A stretch of 64,000 nucleotides of DNA from Dokdonella_A ginsengisoli. GTDB lineage: Bacteria; Pseudomonadota; Gammaproteobacteria; Xanthomonadales; Rhodanobacteraceae. Within the stretch, counting starts at the first letter, position 1; each line of letters starts with the position of its first letter. The DNA lies in the NCBI RefSeq assembly GCF_042652785.1, contig NZ_JBHSHD010000002.1:124001-188000 (forward strand). Reading direction: 5' to 3'. The translations under genes and the position numbers were made by a program. A model generated the notes under the pieces. That model searched no databases. It saw only the letters and a list, made by a program, of their open reading frames with translations, and was not told where the DNA came from. Below are positions 50,593 to 59,606 of this stretch, one piece after another.

Positions 50593-52674
50593 ATGCTCAA
50601 AGAAACGCTCGAACTGCATCGCCAGGGTCGCTTCGCCGAAGCCGAACAGGGCTATCGCCGCTGGCTCGACGAACACCCCAACGACGCCGACGTGATGCAC
50701 GCGCTCGCCCTGCTCAAGCACCAGCGCGGCGCGACCGCCGAGGCGGTGCCGCTGCTCGAACGCGCGCACGAGATCGCCCCGGACGACGCGCGCATCGATC
50801 TCGGCATGGCTTCGATGCGGCTGCAGCTGGGCGAGGTCGATCCGGCCCGTCGCGGCTTCGAGCGCGCGCTGTCGCTGGACCCGAACCTGACCGGCGCGCA
50901 CATCGGCCTCGGCCAGATCGCGCTCAACCGCGGCGAGTACGACGACGCCGAGCGGCACTTCCGCATCGCGCTGCGCGCGGACGAGGATCCGCACGCGCTG
51001 GCCGGCATCGGCGCGCTGGCCAACGCACGCGGCGACGCATCGTCGGCGCTGCGCTACCTGACGCGCGCGGCCGAGCTGGAGCCCAATTCGCCGCTGATCC
51101 AGTTCCTGCTCGGCCAGGCGTTCGGCCTGCGCGGCACGCCGGCGTTCGCCGAGCGCGCCTACGAGAACGCGCTGCGGCTGGACCCGAACCTGCATCAGGT
51201 GCGGCCGTGGCTGGCCGAACACCTGATCCGCGAAGGCCGCGCGGCCGAAGCCGAACCGCACTACCGTCGCCTGGGCGAGCTGCCCGGCTACGAGCGCGTC
51301 GCGCAGCTCGGCCTGGCCGACGTCGCGCGCGCGGGAGGACGTCTGGAGGAAGCGGTGGCCGGCTATCGCGCCGCGCTCGAGACCGAGCCGACGCTGGCGA
51401 TGCCGACGCGCGCGCTGGCGATGACCCTGGCCGAACTCGGCCGCAACGCCGAAGTGGTCGACGCCTACGGGCGCTATCTCGCGCACGTGCCCGACGACGA
51501 CGAGATGCGCGCCCTGCGCGCCGACGTGCTGATGCTGACCGGGCAGTGGCCGCAGGCCGCGCTCGACCTGCGCATCCTGAGCGAGCGCAACCCGCTCGAC
51601 ACCGCCGCACGCAACCGGCTGGCGATCGTCGAGGAATACCTCGGCCAGCTCGACAGCGCGCGCGCGCATGCCGCCGGCGTGCTGCGCTCCAAGCCCGACG
51701 ACGCCGAGATGCACCTGATCCGCATCCGCGCGCTGCTGCACCAGGGCGACGACGCCGGCGCGCGCGAGGCGCTCGAGGCGTTCGGCAAGCTGAGCCTGAG
51801 CGAAGGCCAGAAGCGCCTGCGCTGGAACTACCTCGGCCGCCTGCACGATCGCGCCGGCGACACCGCCGAAGCGGTGCGCTGCTTCGCCGAGGCGCAGCGC
51901 GGCATGCCGTCGATGATTCCGCCGCTCGATCCGCCGCGTCCGGAACTGGCCGAGGCGCTCGCCGAAGCGCCCGGCGAGCCGTGGCCGGACGCACCGGTGC
52001 TGCTGCTCGGCACGCCCGGCAGCGGCATCGAACGCATCGCCGAACTGCTCGCCGACCAGCAGCCGGCCATCGGCGTGCTGCGCGACCGCGGCAGCGCGGT
52101 GATGCGCGACGACGATTTCAGCCTGCCGCGCTTCCGCCACTACTGCGGCGAGCTCGACGAGACCGAGCGCGCGGCGCTGCGCGAACGCTATCTCGCGCCG
52201 CTGCGCGCGAACGGCATCGGGCCGGGCCGCCGCATCGTCGACTGGCTGCCGCGCTGGGACGCGCATCTGCTCGCCCTGGTCCGCCGCGCGATGCCGGGCA
52301 CGCGCCTGGTCATCGTCGAGCGCGATCCGCGCGACGCGCTGCTGAACTGGCTCGGCATCGGCTTCATCGCCGGGCTTCCGTGCGAGGACGCGCTCGCCGC
52401 GGCCGACTGGCTGGCGCGCGCGCGCCGCCATCTGCACCACGGCGCCGAACTCGAACAGCCGCAGCGCCTGGTGGTCTCCGCCGACGCGATCCTCGCCGAC
52501 CCGGTCGGCGCCGGCGGCGAACTGGCGCGCTTCCTCGGACTCGAAGAGCTGCGCCCCGGTCCGCGCTTCGCGTTCACCATGCAGGGCCTGGGCGGGCTGC
52601 CGGTGCACTTCCCGGCCGGACACTGGCGGCACTACGAGAAGACCCTGGCCGAAGCCTTCCAACGGCTCGAATAG
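50593..52674 (+). CDS. TPR protein with C-terminal sulfotransferase-like domain
   Basis: 693 residues. The first 400 are tandem TPR repeats (FAEAEQGYRRWLDEHPNDADVMHALALLK, YDDAERHFRIALRADEDPHALAGIG). The C-terminal 220 residues look like a sulfotransferase: a GTPGSGIERIAELLADQ phosphate loop (a degenerate PAPS-binding GxxGxGxK region) and a conserved core DWLPRWDAHLLALVRRAMPG with RDPRDALLNWL, the 3'-phosphate-binding block. The domain is degenerate, so PAPS use is uncertain. A CATAAT -10 is at about 50495. It starts a run of genes with matching function type (TPR plus modifying enzyme) up to 55.8 kb. Confidence 0.75.
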   Translation: MLKETLELHRQGRFAEAEQGYRRWLDEHPNDADVMHALALLKHQRGATAEAVPLLERAHEIAPDDARIDLGMASMRLQLGEVDPARRGFERALSLDPNLTGAHIGLGQIALNRGEYDDAERHFRIALRADEDPHALAGIGALANARGDASSALRYLTRAAELEPNSPLIQFLLGQAFGLRGTPAFAERAYENALRLDPNLHQVRPWLAEHLIREGRAAEAEPHYRRLGELPGYERVAQLGLADVARAGGRLEEAVAGYRAALETEPTLAMPTRALAMTLAELGRNAEVVDAYGRYLAHVPDDDEMRALRADVLMLTGQWPQAALDLRILSERNPLDTAARNRLAIVEEYLGQLDSARAHAAGVLRSKPDDAEMHLIRIRALLHQGDDAGAREALEAFGKLSLSEGQKRLRWNYLGRLHDRAGDTAEAVRCFAEAQRGMPSMIPPLDPPRPELAEALAEAPGEPWPDAPVLLLGTPGSGIERIAELLADQQPAIGVLRDRGSAVMRDDDFSLPRFRHYCGELDETERAALRERYLAPLRANGIGPGRRIVDWLPRWDAHLLALVRRAMPGTRLVIVERDPRDALLNWLGIGFIAGLPCEDALAAADWLARARRHLHHGAELEQPQRLVVSADAILADPVGAGGELARFLGLEELRPGPRFAFTMQGLGGLPVHFPAGHWRHYEKTLAEAFQRLE

Positions 52675-52685
52675 AGGACATGCCG

Positions 52686-53795
52686 ATGCGCCGTCACGCC
52701 CTGCTCGCACTCGCCTTCGCCACCGCTCCGTGTTCCGCCGCGCTCGCGCCGGAGGCACTGACCCTGCCGCCCGGCTTCAAGCTGGAGGTCTACGCCACCG
52801 AAGTACCCAACGCGCGCCAGCTCGCGCTCGGCGCGAAGGGCACGGTGTTCGCCGGCTCGCGCGACGCGGGCAAGGTCTACGCGCTGGTCGACGCCGACGG
52901 CGACGGCCGCGCGGAGAAGGTGCGCACGATCGCCACCGGCCTGCGCATGCCGTCGGGCATCGCGTTCCGCGACGGCGACCTGTACATCGGCGCGGTCGAC
53001 CGCGTGCTGGTCCTGCGCGGCATCGAGGACAAGCTCGACACGCCGCCCAAGCCCGAGGTGGTGACCGACAAGCTGCCCGGCGAGACGCACCACGGCTGGA
53101 AGTTCATCGCATTCGGCCCCGACGGGCGCCTGTACGTACCGATCGGCGCGCCGTGCAACATCTGCGACAAGGGCAACGACTACGCCAAGCTGATCAGCAT
53201 GAAGGCCGACGGCAGCGACTGGCGCGACGAGGCGTACGGCATCCGCAACACGGTCGGTTTCGACTGGCAGCCGCGCACGCAGCAGCTGTGGTTCACCGAC
53301 AACGGGCGCGACATGCTCGGCGACGAGCTGCCGTCCGACGAGCTCAACCGCATCACGCGGCGCGGCGAGCACTTCGGTTACCCGTACTGCCACCAGGGCG
53401 ACACGCTCGACCCCGAATTCGGCACCGGCAAGTCGTGCAAGGACTACACGCCGCCGATGTTCGCGCTCGGCCCGCACGTCGGCGCGATCGGCATGCGCTT
53501 CTACACCGGCTCGACCTTCCCGGCCGAATACCGCGGCGCGGCGATCATCGCCGAGCACGGCTCGTGGAACCGCTCCAAGAAGTCCGGCTACCGCGTCGTC
53601 GCGGTCGAGACCGACGGCGCCAAGGTCGGCAAGCCGCACGTGCTGGTCGACGGCTTCCAGCGCGACGAGGTCGCGCAGGGACGCCCGGCCGACGTGCTGG
53701 TGATGCCCGACGGCGCGCTGCTGGTGTCCGACGACTACGCCGGCGCGGTCTACCGTGTCAGTTACGCGGCCAAGCCCGCCGCCAAGGGAAAGTGA
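52686..53795 (+). CDS. PQQ-dependent sugar dehydrogenase-like protein (sorbosone dehydrogenase family)
   Basis: 369 residues. Signal peptide HALLALAFATAPCSAA, then a six-bladed propeller typical of soluble glucose/sorbosone dehydrogenases: PPGFKLEVYATEVPNARQLAL, LPGETHHGWKFIAFGPDGRLYVPIGAPCNIC, and WFTDNGRDMLGDELPSDELNRI with the catalytic His and Arg. It oxidises aldoses with PQQ in the periplasm; without a PQQ operon in the window, PQQ supply is assumed from elsewhere. ATG 52686 was chosen over 52680 because GAGG sits 8 bp upstream of it. Confidence 0.8.
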   Translation: MRRHALLALAFATAPCSAALAPEALTLPPGFKLEVYATEVPNARQLALGAKGTVFAGSRDAGKVYALVDADGDGRAEKVRTIATGLRMPSGIAFRDGDLYIGAVDRVLVLRGIEDKLDTPPKPEVVTDKLPGETHHGWKFIAFGPDGRLYVPIGAPCNICDKGNDYAKLISMKADGSDWRDEAYGIRNTVGFDWQPRTQQLWFTDNGRDMLGDELPSDELNRITRRGEHFGYPYCHQGDTLDPEFGTGKSCKDYTPPMFALGPHVGAIGMRFYTGSTFPAEYRGAAIIAEHGSWNRSKKSGYRVVAVETDGAKVGKPHVLVDGFQRDEVAQGRPADVLVMPDGALLVSDDYAGAVYRVSYAAKPAAKGK

Positions 53796-53798
53796 GCC

Positions 53799-54431
53799 AT
53801 GCAGCTGCGCAGCGACGATTTCAACGATCAGCAGCCGATCCCCGCCGCGCTGGCGTTCGGCAAGCCCGGTGCCGCCGGCGAGCCGTGCGTGTTCGGCGAC
53901 AACCGCAGTCCGCACCTGGCCTGGTCGGACGTGCCCGCCGGCACGCGCTCGTTCGCCCTGCTGTGCATCGACGTCGACGTGCCGACGGTCGGCGACGACG
54001 TCAACCAGCCCGGCCGGCGCGTGCCAGCGTCGCTGCCGCGCACCGAATTCACGCACTGGATCCTCGTCGACGTGCCGGCGGATCTGCGCGAACTGGCGCA
54101 GGGCGCCTGCGGCGAGGGCGTGGTCGCCCACGGCAAGCGCGATCCGCACGGTCCGCCCGGCTCGCGCCAGGGCGTGAACGACTACGCCGGCTGGTTCGCC
54201 GGCGACGCGTCGATGGCCGGCGACTACCTCGGCTACGACGGCCCCTGCCCGCCGTGGAACGACGATCGCCTGCACCACTACCGCTTCGTGCTGTACGCGC
54301 TCGACGTCGCCGCGCTCGATCTTCCGTCGCGGTTCGCGCTCGCCGAGGTGCGCGCCGCGATCGACGGCCACGTGCTCGCCGAGGCGGCGCTGACCGGCAC
54401 CTACACGCTCAACCCCGCGCTGCGGCGCTGA
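53799..54431 (+). CDS. YbhB/YbcL-type PEBP-family protein
   Basis: 210 residues. The PEBP fold is marked by PHLAWSDVPAGTRSFALLCIDVDVP and the ligand-site GKRDPHGPPGSRQGVNDYAGWFAG with DGPCPPWNDDRLHHYRFVLYALD. Bacterial YbhB/YbcL proteins bind small phospho-ligands; function unclear. It starts 3 bp after the sugar dehydrogenase stop, so both are co-translated. Its context is the TPR/modifying-enzyme block. Confidence 0.85.
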   Translation: MQLRSDDFNDQQPIPAALAFGKPGAAGEPCVFGDNRSPHLAWSDVPAGTRSFALLCIDVDVPTVGDDVNQPGRRVPASLPRTEFTHWILVDVPADLRELAQGACGEGVVAHGKRDPHGPPGSRQGVNDYAGWFAGDASMAGDYLGYDGPCPPWNDDRLHHYRFVLYALDVAALDLPSRFALAEVRAAIDGHVLAEAALTGTYTLNPALRR

Positions 54432-54459
54432 GCCTCGCCGCATCGGCGCCGGGGCGGCG

Positions 54460-55761
54460 ATGAACGATTCCGATCCCGCCGCGCGCAGCCGCGCCGCGCG
54501 CGCGCTGGCCGAGGCCGGCCGCCACGACGAGGCCGAGCGCGCGTTCGCGCAGCTGCTGGACGAGGCGCCGGACGACGCCGACGCGCTGAACTTCCTCGCC
54601 CTGCGCGCGCACGCGCGCGGTGACGCCGGGCAGGCGCTGCGCCTGCTCGAGCACGCGCGGCGCGCGCATGCCGACGATGCCGTCACGCTCGGCAACCTCG
54701 GCGTGCTGTATCGCGAACGCGGGCGGCTGGACGAGGCCCACGAGGTGCTGACCCGGGCCGTGCACCGGGAACCGGACGCGTTCTTCGCACGCCTGCGCCT
54801 GGGCGAGACGCTGCAGGCGCTCGGCCGCGACGCCGACGCGCTGCCGGCGTACTTCGGCGCCATCGTCGCCGCGCAGCGCCACGGCGCCTGGTTCGACGAC
54901 GCCAGCACGCCGCCGCCGCTGCGGCCGCTGGTGCGGCACGCGATGCGCTTCGTCGCGACCGGCCGGCGCGAGCTGTTCTCCGCCCTGCTGGCACCGCTGC
55001 GCGAACGCCACGGCGGCGCCGCGCTGGCGCGCGTCGAACGTGGCCTGGCGATGTACCTCGGCGACGAACCGCTCGCGTACGGTCCGGCGAAGCAGCGGCC
55101 GACGTTCCTCTACGTCCCGGACCTGCCCAGTCCTCGCTACTTCGAGCGCGAGCTGTTCCCCTGGTACGACGCGCTCGAAGCGCAGGCGCCGGCGATCCGC
55201 GCCGAGATGCTGGCCGCGCTGGCGCAGTCGCGCGGCTTCGAGCCGTTCCTCGGCCGCATCGACGATCCGCAGCGGCTGCGCGAGCAGCTGCACAGCGAGC
55301 GCGGCACGCCGACCTGGGACGCCTACTTCTTCTTCCGCCACGGCGAGCGCCACGACGAGCACGCGCGGCAGTGCCCGCGCACCGCCGCGGCGCTCGACGC
55401 CGCGCCGCTGTGCCGCATCCGCGAGCACGCGCCGGAAGTGTGCTACTCGCTGCTCGCGCCGGGCACGCACATCCTGCCGCATCACGGCGTCACCAACACG
55501 CGCGTGGTCACGCATCTGCCGCTGCGGGTGCCCGACGGCGACCTCGCGCTGGAGGTCGGCGGCGAACGACGGCACTGGGAGGAAGGCCGTTGCTTCAGCT
55601 TCGACGACACCTACGAGCACGAGGCCTGGAACCGCAGCGACGAAACACGCGTGGTGATGCTGCTGGACGCCTGGAACCCGTACCTGAGCGAGATCGAGCG
55701 CGACGCGCTGACCGCACTGATCGCCGCCATCGGCGACTTCAACCGCGCCGCGGCGGTCTGA
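54460..55761 (+). CDS. TPR-linked aspartyl/asparaginyl beta-hydroxylase
   Basis: 433 residues. N-terminal TPR-like repeats (residues 1-140: AARALAEAGRHDEAERAFAQLLD, LLEHARRAHADDAVTLGNLGVLY) precede a C-terminal 2-oxoglutarate/Fe(II) hydroxylase: CYSLLAPGTHILPHHGVTNTRVVTHLPL gives the substrate and iron-binding core, GKCF-like segment EEGRCFSFDDTYEHEAWNRSDETR the second His. It hydroxylates Asp or Asn in protein or lipid A targets (LpxO-like relatives). The target is unknown; the TPR part may recruit it. Confidence 0.8.
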   Translation: MNDSDPAARSRAARALAEAGRHDEAERAFAQLLDEAPDDADALNFLALRAHARGDAGQALRLLEHARRAHADDAVTLGNLGVLYRERGRLDEAHEVLTRAVHREPDAFFARLRLGETLQALGRDADALPAYFGAIVAAQRHGAWFDDASTPPPLRPLVRHAMRFVATGRRELFSALLAPLRERHGGAALARVERGLAMYLGDEPLAYGPAKQRPTFLYVPDLPSPRYFERELFPWYDALEAQAPAIRAEMLAALAQSRGFEPFLGRIDDPQRLREQLHSERGTPTWDAYFFFRHGERHDEHARQCPRTAAALDAAPLCRIREHAPEVCYSLLAPGTHILPHHGVTNTRVVTHLPLRVPDGDLALEVGGERRHWEEGRCFSFDDTYEHEAWNRSDETRVVMLLDAWNPYLSEIERDALTALIAAIGDFNRAAAV

Positions 55762-55823
55762 CCGTTGAGCGGCACGCCCGATTCCCGGACACTCGCGCGA
55801 CCGCACGAACCGCACGGACGCCC

Positions 55824-56303
55824 ATGATCGACCTCGCCCACGCCGCGCACGCGGTGCACGCCGCCGCCCTCGAACACGAACTGCTCGCCGACATTCCGCT
55901 CGCCCGCGCAATGGCGCTGCGCGCGGACGCTTACGACGGTGCCTCGCTCACCCTGGCCGCGCCGCTGGCGCCGAACGTCAACGACAAGGGCTGCGCGTTC
56001 GGCGGCAGCCTCGCCAGCCTGATGACGCTGTCGGGCTGGGGCCTGATCAAGCTCGCCGTCGACGCGCGCGCGCTGGCGTGCGACATCTACGTGCAGGACA
56101 GCTCGGTCCGCTACCTCGCGCCGGTGTGGCAGGACTTCGCCGCCGTCGCGCGGCTCGCCGAGGGCGAGGCGTTCGAGGAGTTCTTCGCGACGCTGGCCGC
56201 GCGCGGCAAGGGCCGCCTGCGCGTGCACTGCACCGTGCCACTGGCGGACGGCTCGCCCGCGGCGACGCTCGATGCGCGATTTGTCGCACTGGCCAAACGC
56301 TGA
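55824..56303 (+). CDS. YiiD C-terminal-type hotdog thioesterase
   Basis: 159 residues. It matches the C-terminal domain of YiiD, which alone forms a hotdog thioesterase: ADAYDGASLTLAAPLAPNVNDKGCAFGGSLASLMTLSGWGLIKLA is the signature (N-D-K-G-x-A-F-G-G-S). The N-terminal acetyltransferase half of full YiiD is absent. It acts on an acyl-CoA or acyl-carrier substrate not identifiable from sequence. Starts ATG 55824. Confidence 0.85.
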   Translation: MIDLAHAAHAVHAAALEHELLADIPLARAMALRADAYDGASLTLAAPLAPNVNDKGCAFGGSLASLMTLSGWGLIKLAVDARALACDIYVQDSSVRYLAPVWQDFAAVARLAEGEAFEEFFATLAARGKGRLRVHCTVPLADGSPAATLDARFVALAKR

Positions 56304-56352
56304 CGGCCGCCACCCGATTGCGGCACAATCGCGGTTCGGGAGGATCCCCCTC

Positions 56353-56778
56353 ATGCACCGTCACGCGAAAGTCCTGCTGATCGCCGTCGCGAGCGCGATG
56401 CTCGCCGCCTGCGCGACCGACAAGATGCGCTCGAAGGAAACCGTGCTGACCGACACGCTGCGCACCTACGCAGCGACGCTGCGCTGGGGCACCGTCGAGA
56501 ACGCGCAGGCCTTCATCGATCCGAAGGTGCTGGCCGAACGGCCGCCGACGCCGCTCGAGCTGGCGCGGTTCCGGCAGGTGCAGATCACCGGCTACAACGA
56601 GCAGCCGGCGATCCCGGTCGGCGAGAACGAAGTGCAGCAGGTGGTCGAGATCGGCCTCGTCAACGTCAACACGCAGGCTGCGCGCAGCGTGATCGACCGG
56701 CAGACCTGGCGCTACGACGAAGCCGGCAAGCGCTGGTGGCTGATGACCGGCCTGCCGGACATCACGCAGTCGCAATAG
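56353..56778 (+). CDS. Predicted lipoprotein of unknown function
   Basis: 141 residues. The lipobox MLAAC gives a lipidated Cys20; Ala21 follows, which suggests outer-membrane sorting. The mature part (SKETVLTDTLRTYAATLRWGTVENAQAFIDPKVLAE) looks like a small alpha/beta domain with the pattern of NTF2-like or Slp-like folds; YDEAGKRWWLMTGLPDI ends it. No family recognised. A GGAGG sits 12 bp upstream of the ATG and a CACAAT element just before it. Confidence 0.75.
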   Translation: MHRHAKVLLIAVASAMLAACATDKMRSKETVLTDTLRTYAATLRWGTVENAQAFIDPKVLAERPPTPLELARFRQVQITGYNEQPAIPVGENEVQQVVEIGLVNVNTQAARSVIDRQTWRYDEAGKRWWLMTGLPDITQSQ

Positions 56779-56807
56779 ACCGCCGCGATGCCGTCACCGA
56801 TACCGAC

Positions 56808-58487
56808 GTGAATGCCGCGACTCCCGCCCGCGCGGCGAGCTGGCAGATCTTCGTGCCCAAGCTCTACACCGTGCTGCGGCAGGGCTACGGCCCGGCCGAC
56901 CTGCGCCACGACCTCGTCGCCGGGCTGACCGTTGCGATCGTCGCGTTGCCGCTGTCGATGGCGCTGGCGATCGCGTCGGGCACCACGCCGGAGAAGGGCC
57001 TGCACACGGCGATCGTCGCCGGCTTCCTGATCTCGCTGCTCGGCGGTTCGCGCGTGCAGATCGGCGGGCCGACCGCGGCCTTCATCCCGGTCGTCTTCAA
57101 CGTGATCGACAAGTTCGGCTACGGCGGCCTGATCCTGTGCACGCTGCTGGCCGGGCTGATGCTGATCGCCGCCGGGCTGCTGCGCGTCGGCACGCTGATG
57201 AAATACATTCCCAAGCCGGTCATCACCGGCTTCACCGCCGGCATCGCGGTCAGCATCTTCTCCAGCCAGGTCAAGGATCTGCTCGGTCTGCCGCTGGACA
57301 AGGTGCCGCCGGAGTTCCTCGAGCGCTGGTCGGCCTACCTGCAGCACCTGCCCGGCTTCACGCCGGCCGCCGCCGCGCTCGCCGCCGTGTGCATCGCAGC
57401 GATCGTCGCGCTGCGCCGCTGGAAGCCGTCGGCGCCGGGTTTCCTGATCGCGGTGATCCTCGGCGCGCTCGCCGTCGCCCTGTTCCAGCTGCCGGTGGAA
57501 ACCATCGGCACGCGCTTCGGCGGCATTCCGGCCACGCTGCCGTCGTTCGAGATCCCGCACATCCCGTTCGAGCGCACGCACGAGCTGTTCCCGAGCGCGT
57601 TCACGATCGCCTTCCTCGCCGCGGTCGAATCGCTGCTGTCGGCGGTGGTCGCCGACGGCATGATCGGGGGCCGCCACCGCTCCAACTGCGAGCTGATCGC
57701 GCAGGGCGTGGCCAACGCGGGCTCGGCGCTGTTCGGCGGCCTGCCGGCGACCGGCGCCCTCGCGCGCACCGCCACCAACGTGCGCGCCGGGGCCCGCTCG
57801 CCGGTCGCCGGCATCGCGCATGCGCTGTTCCTGCTGCTGTTCATGCTGGTGCTGGCGCCGCTGATGAGCTACGTGCCGCTGGCCGCGCTGGCCGCCGTGC
57901 TGGTCATCGTGGCCTGGAACATGGCCGAGATCGAAAGCTTCCGCCATCTGATGAGCGGGCCGATCGGCGATCGCGCCGTGCTGCTGCTGACCTTCGCCCT
58001 GACCGTCATGTTCGACCTGACCGTCGCGATCGAAGTCGGCCTCGTGCTCGCCGCGTTCCTGTTCATGCATCGCATGAGCGAGGTCGTGGCGATGGAATCG
58101 GGCGTGTCGCTGCTCGACGACGAAGACGGCAGCGAACCGGCGCCGGACCAGCGCGCGCAGCTGCCGCCCGGCGTGGAGGCGTTCCAGATCTCCGGGCCGC
58201 TGTTCTTCGCGGTCGCCAACCGCCTCGACGAGGTGCTCAACCAGTACCGGCAGCCGCCGCGGGTGTTCATCCTGCGCCTGCGCCTGGTGCCGCTGATCGA
58301 CGCCTCCGGCGTGACCGCGCTGACGCAGATGATCGAGCGCTGCCGGCGCATGGGCACGCAGGTGATTCTTTCCGGGCTGCAGGAGCAGCCGCGGCGCGTG
58401 CTGGCGCAGATGCACGTCGTGCCGGACGGCGCGCACCTGCGCTTCGCGCCGGATTTCAGGGCCGCGCTGGAGCTGGCCGGCCGCTGA
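56808..58487 (+). CDS. SulP-family anion transporter with STAS domain
   Basis: 559 residues from GTG 56808 (MNAATPARAAS). About 10-12 membrane helices (DLVAGLTVAIVALPLSMALAIASG, FTAGIAVSIFSSQVKDLLGL, IVALRRWKPSAPGFLIAVILGAL) and a C-terminal STAS domain (GVEAFQISGPLFFAVANRLDEVLN, VFILRLRLVPLIDASGVTALTQMI). SulP proteins move sulfate, bicarbonate, molybdate or dicarboxylates; the substrate is not determined by sequence alone. Overlap of 30 bp with the lipoprotein stop is absent; the gap is 29 bp. Confidence 0.9.
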   Translation: MNAATPARAASWQIFVPKLYTVLRQGYGPADLRHDLVAGLTVAIVALPLSMALAIASGTTPEKGLHTAIVAGFLISLLGGSRVQIGGPTAAFIPVVFNVIDKFGYGGLILCTLLAGLMLIAAGLLRVGTLMKYIPKPVITGFTAGIAVSIFSSQVKDLLGLPLDKVPPEFLERWSAYLQHLPGFTPAAAALAAVCIAAIVALRRWKPSAPGFLIAVILGALAVALFQLPVETIGTRFGGIPATLPSFEIPHIPFERTHELFPSAFTIAFLAAVESLLSAVVADGMIGGRHRSNCELIAQGVANAGSALFGGLPATGALARTATNVRAGARSPVAGIAHALFLLLFMLVLAPLMSYVPLAALAAVLVIVAWNMAEIESFRHLMSGPIGDRAVLLLTFALTVMFDLTVAIEVGLVLAAFLFMHRMSEVVAMESGVSLLDDEDGSEPAPDQRAQLPPGVEAFQISGPLFFAVANRLDEVLNQYRQPPRVFILRLRLVPLIDASGVTALTQMIERCRRMGTQVILSGLQEQPRRVLAQMHVVPDGAHLRFAPDFRAALELAGR

Positions 58488-58514
58488 GCGCAGGCGATGC
58501 CGCGAAGGCGCGCG

Positions 58515-58895
58515 TCAGCCGCCCGGCGGCGGCTGCCACAGTTCGACCTTGTTGCCTTCCGGGTCCATGACCCAGCCGAACTTGCCGTATTCCGACTCGT
58601 CGGTCTTGTCCAGCACCTCGCAGCCTTCCTCGCGAAGCGCCTGCAGCAGCGCGGTCAGGTCCTCGACGCGGTAGTTCACCATGAACGGCGACTGGCTCGG
58701 CGCGAAATAGCCGCCGTCGCCGATCGACCAGGCCGTGGTGCCGCCGACCGGCTTGCCGTCGGCGTCGGACCAGCGGAACGCCGCGCCGCCCCACTCCTGC
58801 ACGTCGATGCCCAGATGCCTGGCGTACCAGGCGCGCAGCGCCGCCGCGTCCCTGGCCTTGAAGAAGATTCCCCCGATGCCCGTGACCCGCTTCAT
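58515..58895 (-). CDS. VOC family glyoxalase/dioxygenase-like protein
   Basis: 126 residues, one VOC domain made of paired beta-alpha-beta-beta-beta units: VTGIGGIFFKARDAAALRAWYARHLGI and FMVNYRVEDLTALLQALREEGCEV, with the end FGWVMDPEGNKVELWQPP carrying the conserved Glu metal ligand. A His ligand (ARHLGI) is present. It could be a lactoylglutathione lyase-like or bleomycin-resistance-like protein; substrate unknown. It is followed by a DUF4199 membrane protein and a LuxR regulator, all on the minus strand, so the three likely form an operon. Confidence 0.8.
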   Translation of the reverse strand: MKRVTGIGGIFFKARDAAALRAWYARHLGIDVQEWGGAAFRWSDADGKPVGGTTAWSIGDGGYFAPSQSPFMVNYRVEDLTALLQALREEGCEVLDKTDESEYGKFGWVMDPEGNKVELWQPPPGG

Positions 58896-58935
58896 GTCGT
58901 CTCCCGATGAGGATGGATGGTGAGGAGCCGGCCGC

Positions 58936-59472
58936 TCACGCCGCGGCGCGCGCCAGCTGCGCCGGACGGCGCAGCAGCGCCGCGGAGACCAGGCTGACGG
59001 CCAGGCCGATCAGGAACAAGGTCGCGAACATCAGCACGGCCTGGAAAGCGTAGCTGAAGAACAGCGGACGCATCTGCTCCATTTCGGCGAGCTGGCGCGC
59101 GATGCTCGCCGCGTCGGCGCCGCTGCCCTGGATCTGCGCGACGTAGTGATCCCACAGCTTCTGCGGAAAGCGATCACCGACGATCCAGTAGAACGCGTAG
59201 GTGGCCAGCCCGAACAGCACCGAAGCGACCGCCGTCACGCCGACGCCGACGCCGAGCCCGCGCGAGAAGCTCAGGAAACCGCCGAGCCGCGTGCGCTCGT
59301 GGCGCATCGCGAAGTAGGCCAGGGTCATGGTCAGCACCATCGCGCTGTAGCCGACGATCTCGCCGTAGCGGATCCAGTCCGGCCGCTCGCCGAACACCAC
59401 GATCGGGCCGAACATCAGCACGTTGACGACGATACCGGCGAGCACGCCGTACTTCAGGATCGGGGATTTCAT
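58936..59472 (-). CDS. DUF4199 family membrane protein
   Basis: 178 residues with four membrane helices (SPILKYGVLAGIVVNVLMFGPIVVF, YSAMVLTMTLAYFAMRH, VGVGVTAVASVLFGLATYAFYWIV, SYAFQAVLMFATLFLIGLAVSLVSAALL). It fits the DUF4199 family, whose members have no known function. ATG 59472 (MKSPILK) has a GGAGATC Shine-Dalgarno; a longer start at 59502 is less likely. It lies between the LuxR regulator and the VOC gene on one strand. Confidence 0.8.
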   Translation of the reverse strand: MKSPILKYGVLAGIVVNVLMFGPIVVFGERPDWIRYGEIVGYSAMVLTMTLAYFAMRHERTRLGGFLSFSRGLGVGVGVTAVASVLFGLATYAFYWIVGDRFPQKLWDHYVAQIQGSGADAASIARQLAEMEQMRPLFFSYAFQAVLMFATLFLIGLAVSLVSAALLRRPAQLARAAA

Positions 59473-59606
59473 CACGCGATCTCCGTGGGAAGGTGGACGC
59501 AACGCTAGCGGCCCCGGCGCCGCCGCCCCATCGCCCGAACGGGTGATTGTCGGGTGAATTCCGGCAGGATGGACGGTTCCGCCACGCCGCAGGCTCCCGC
59601 ACGACG

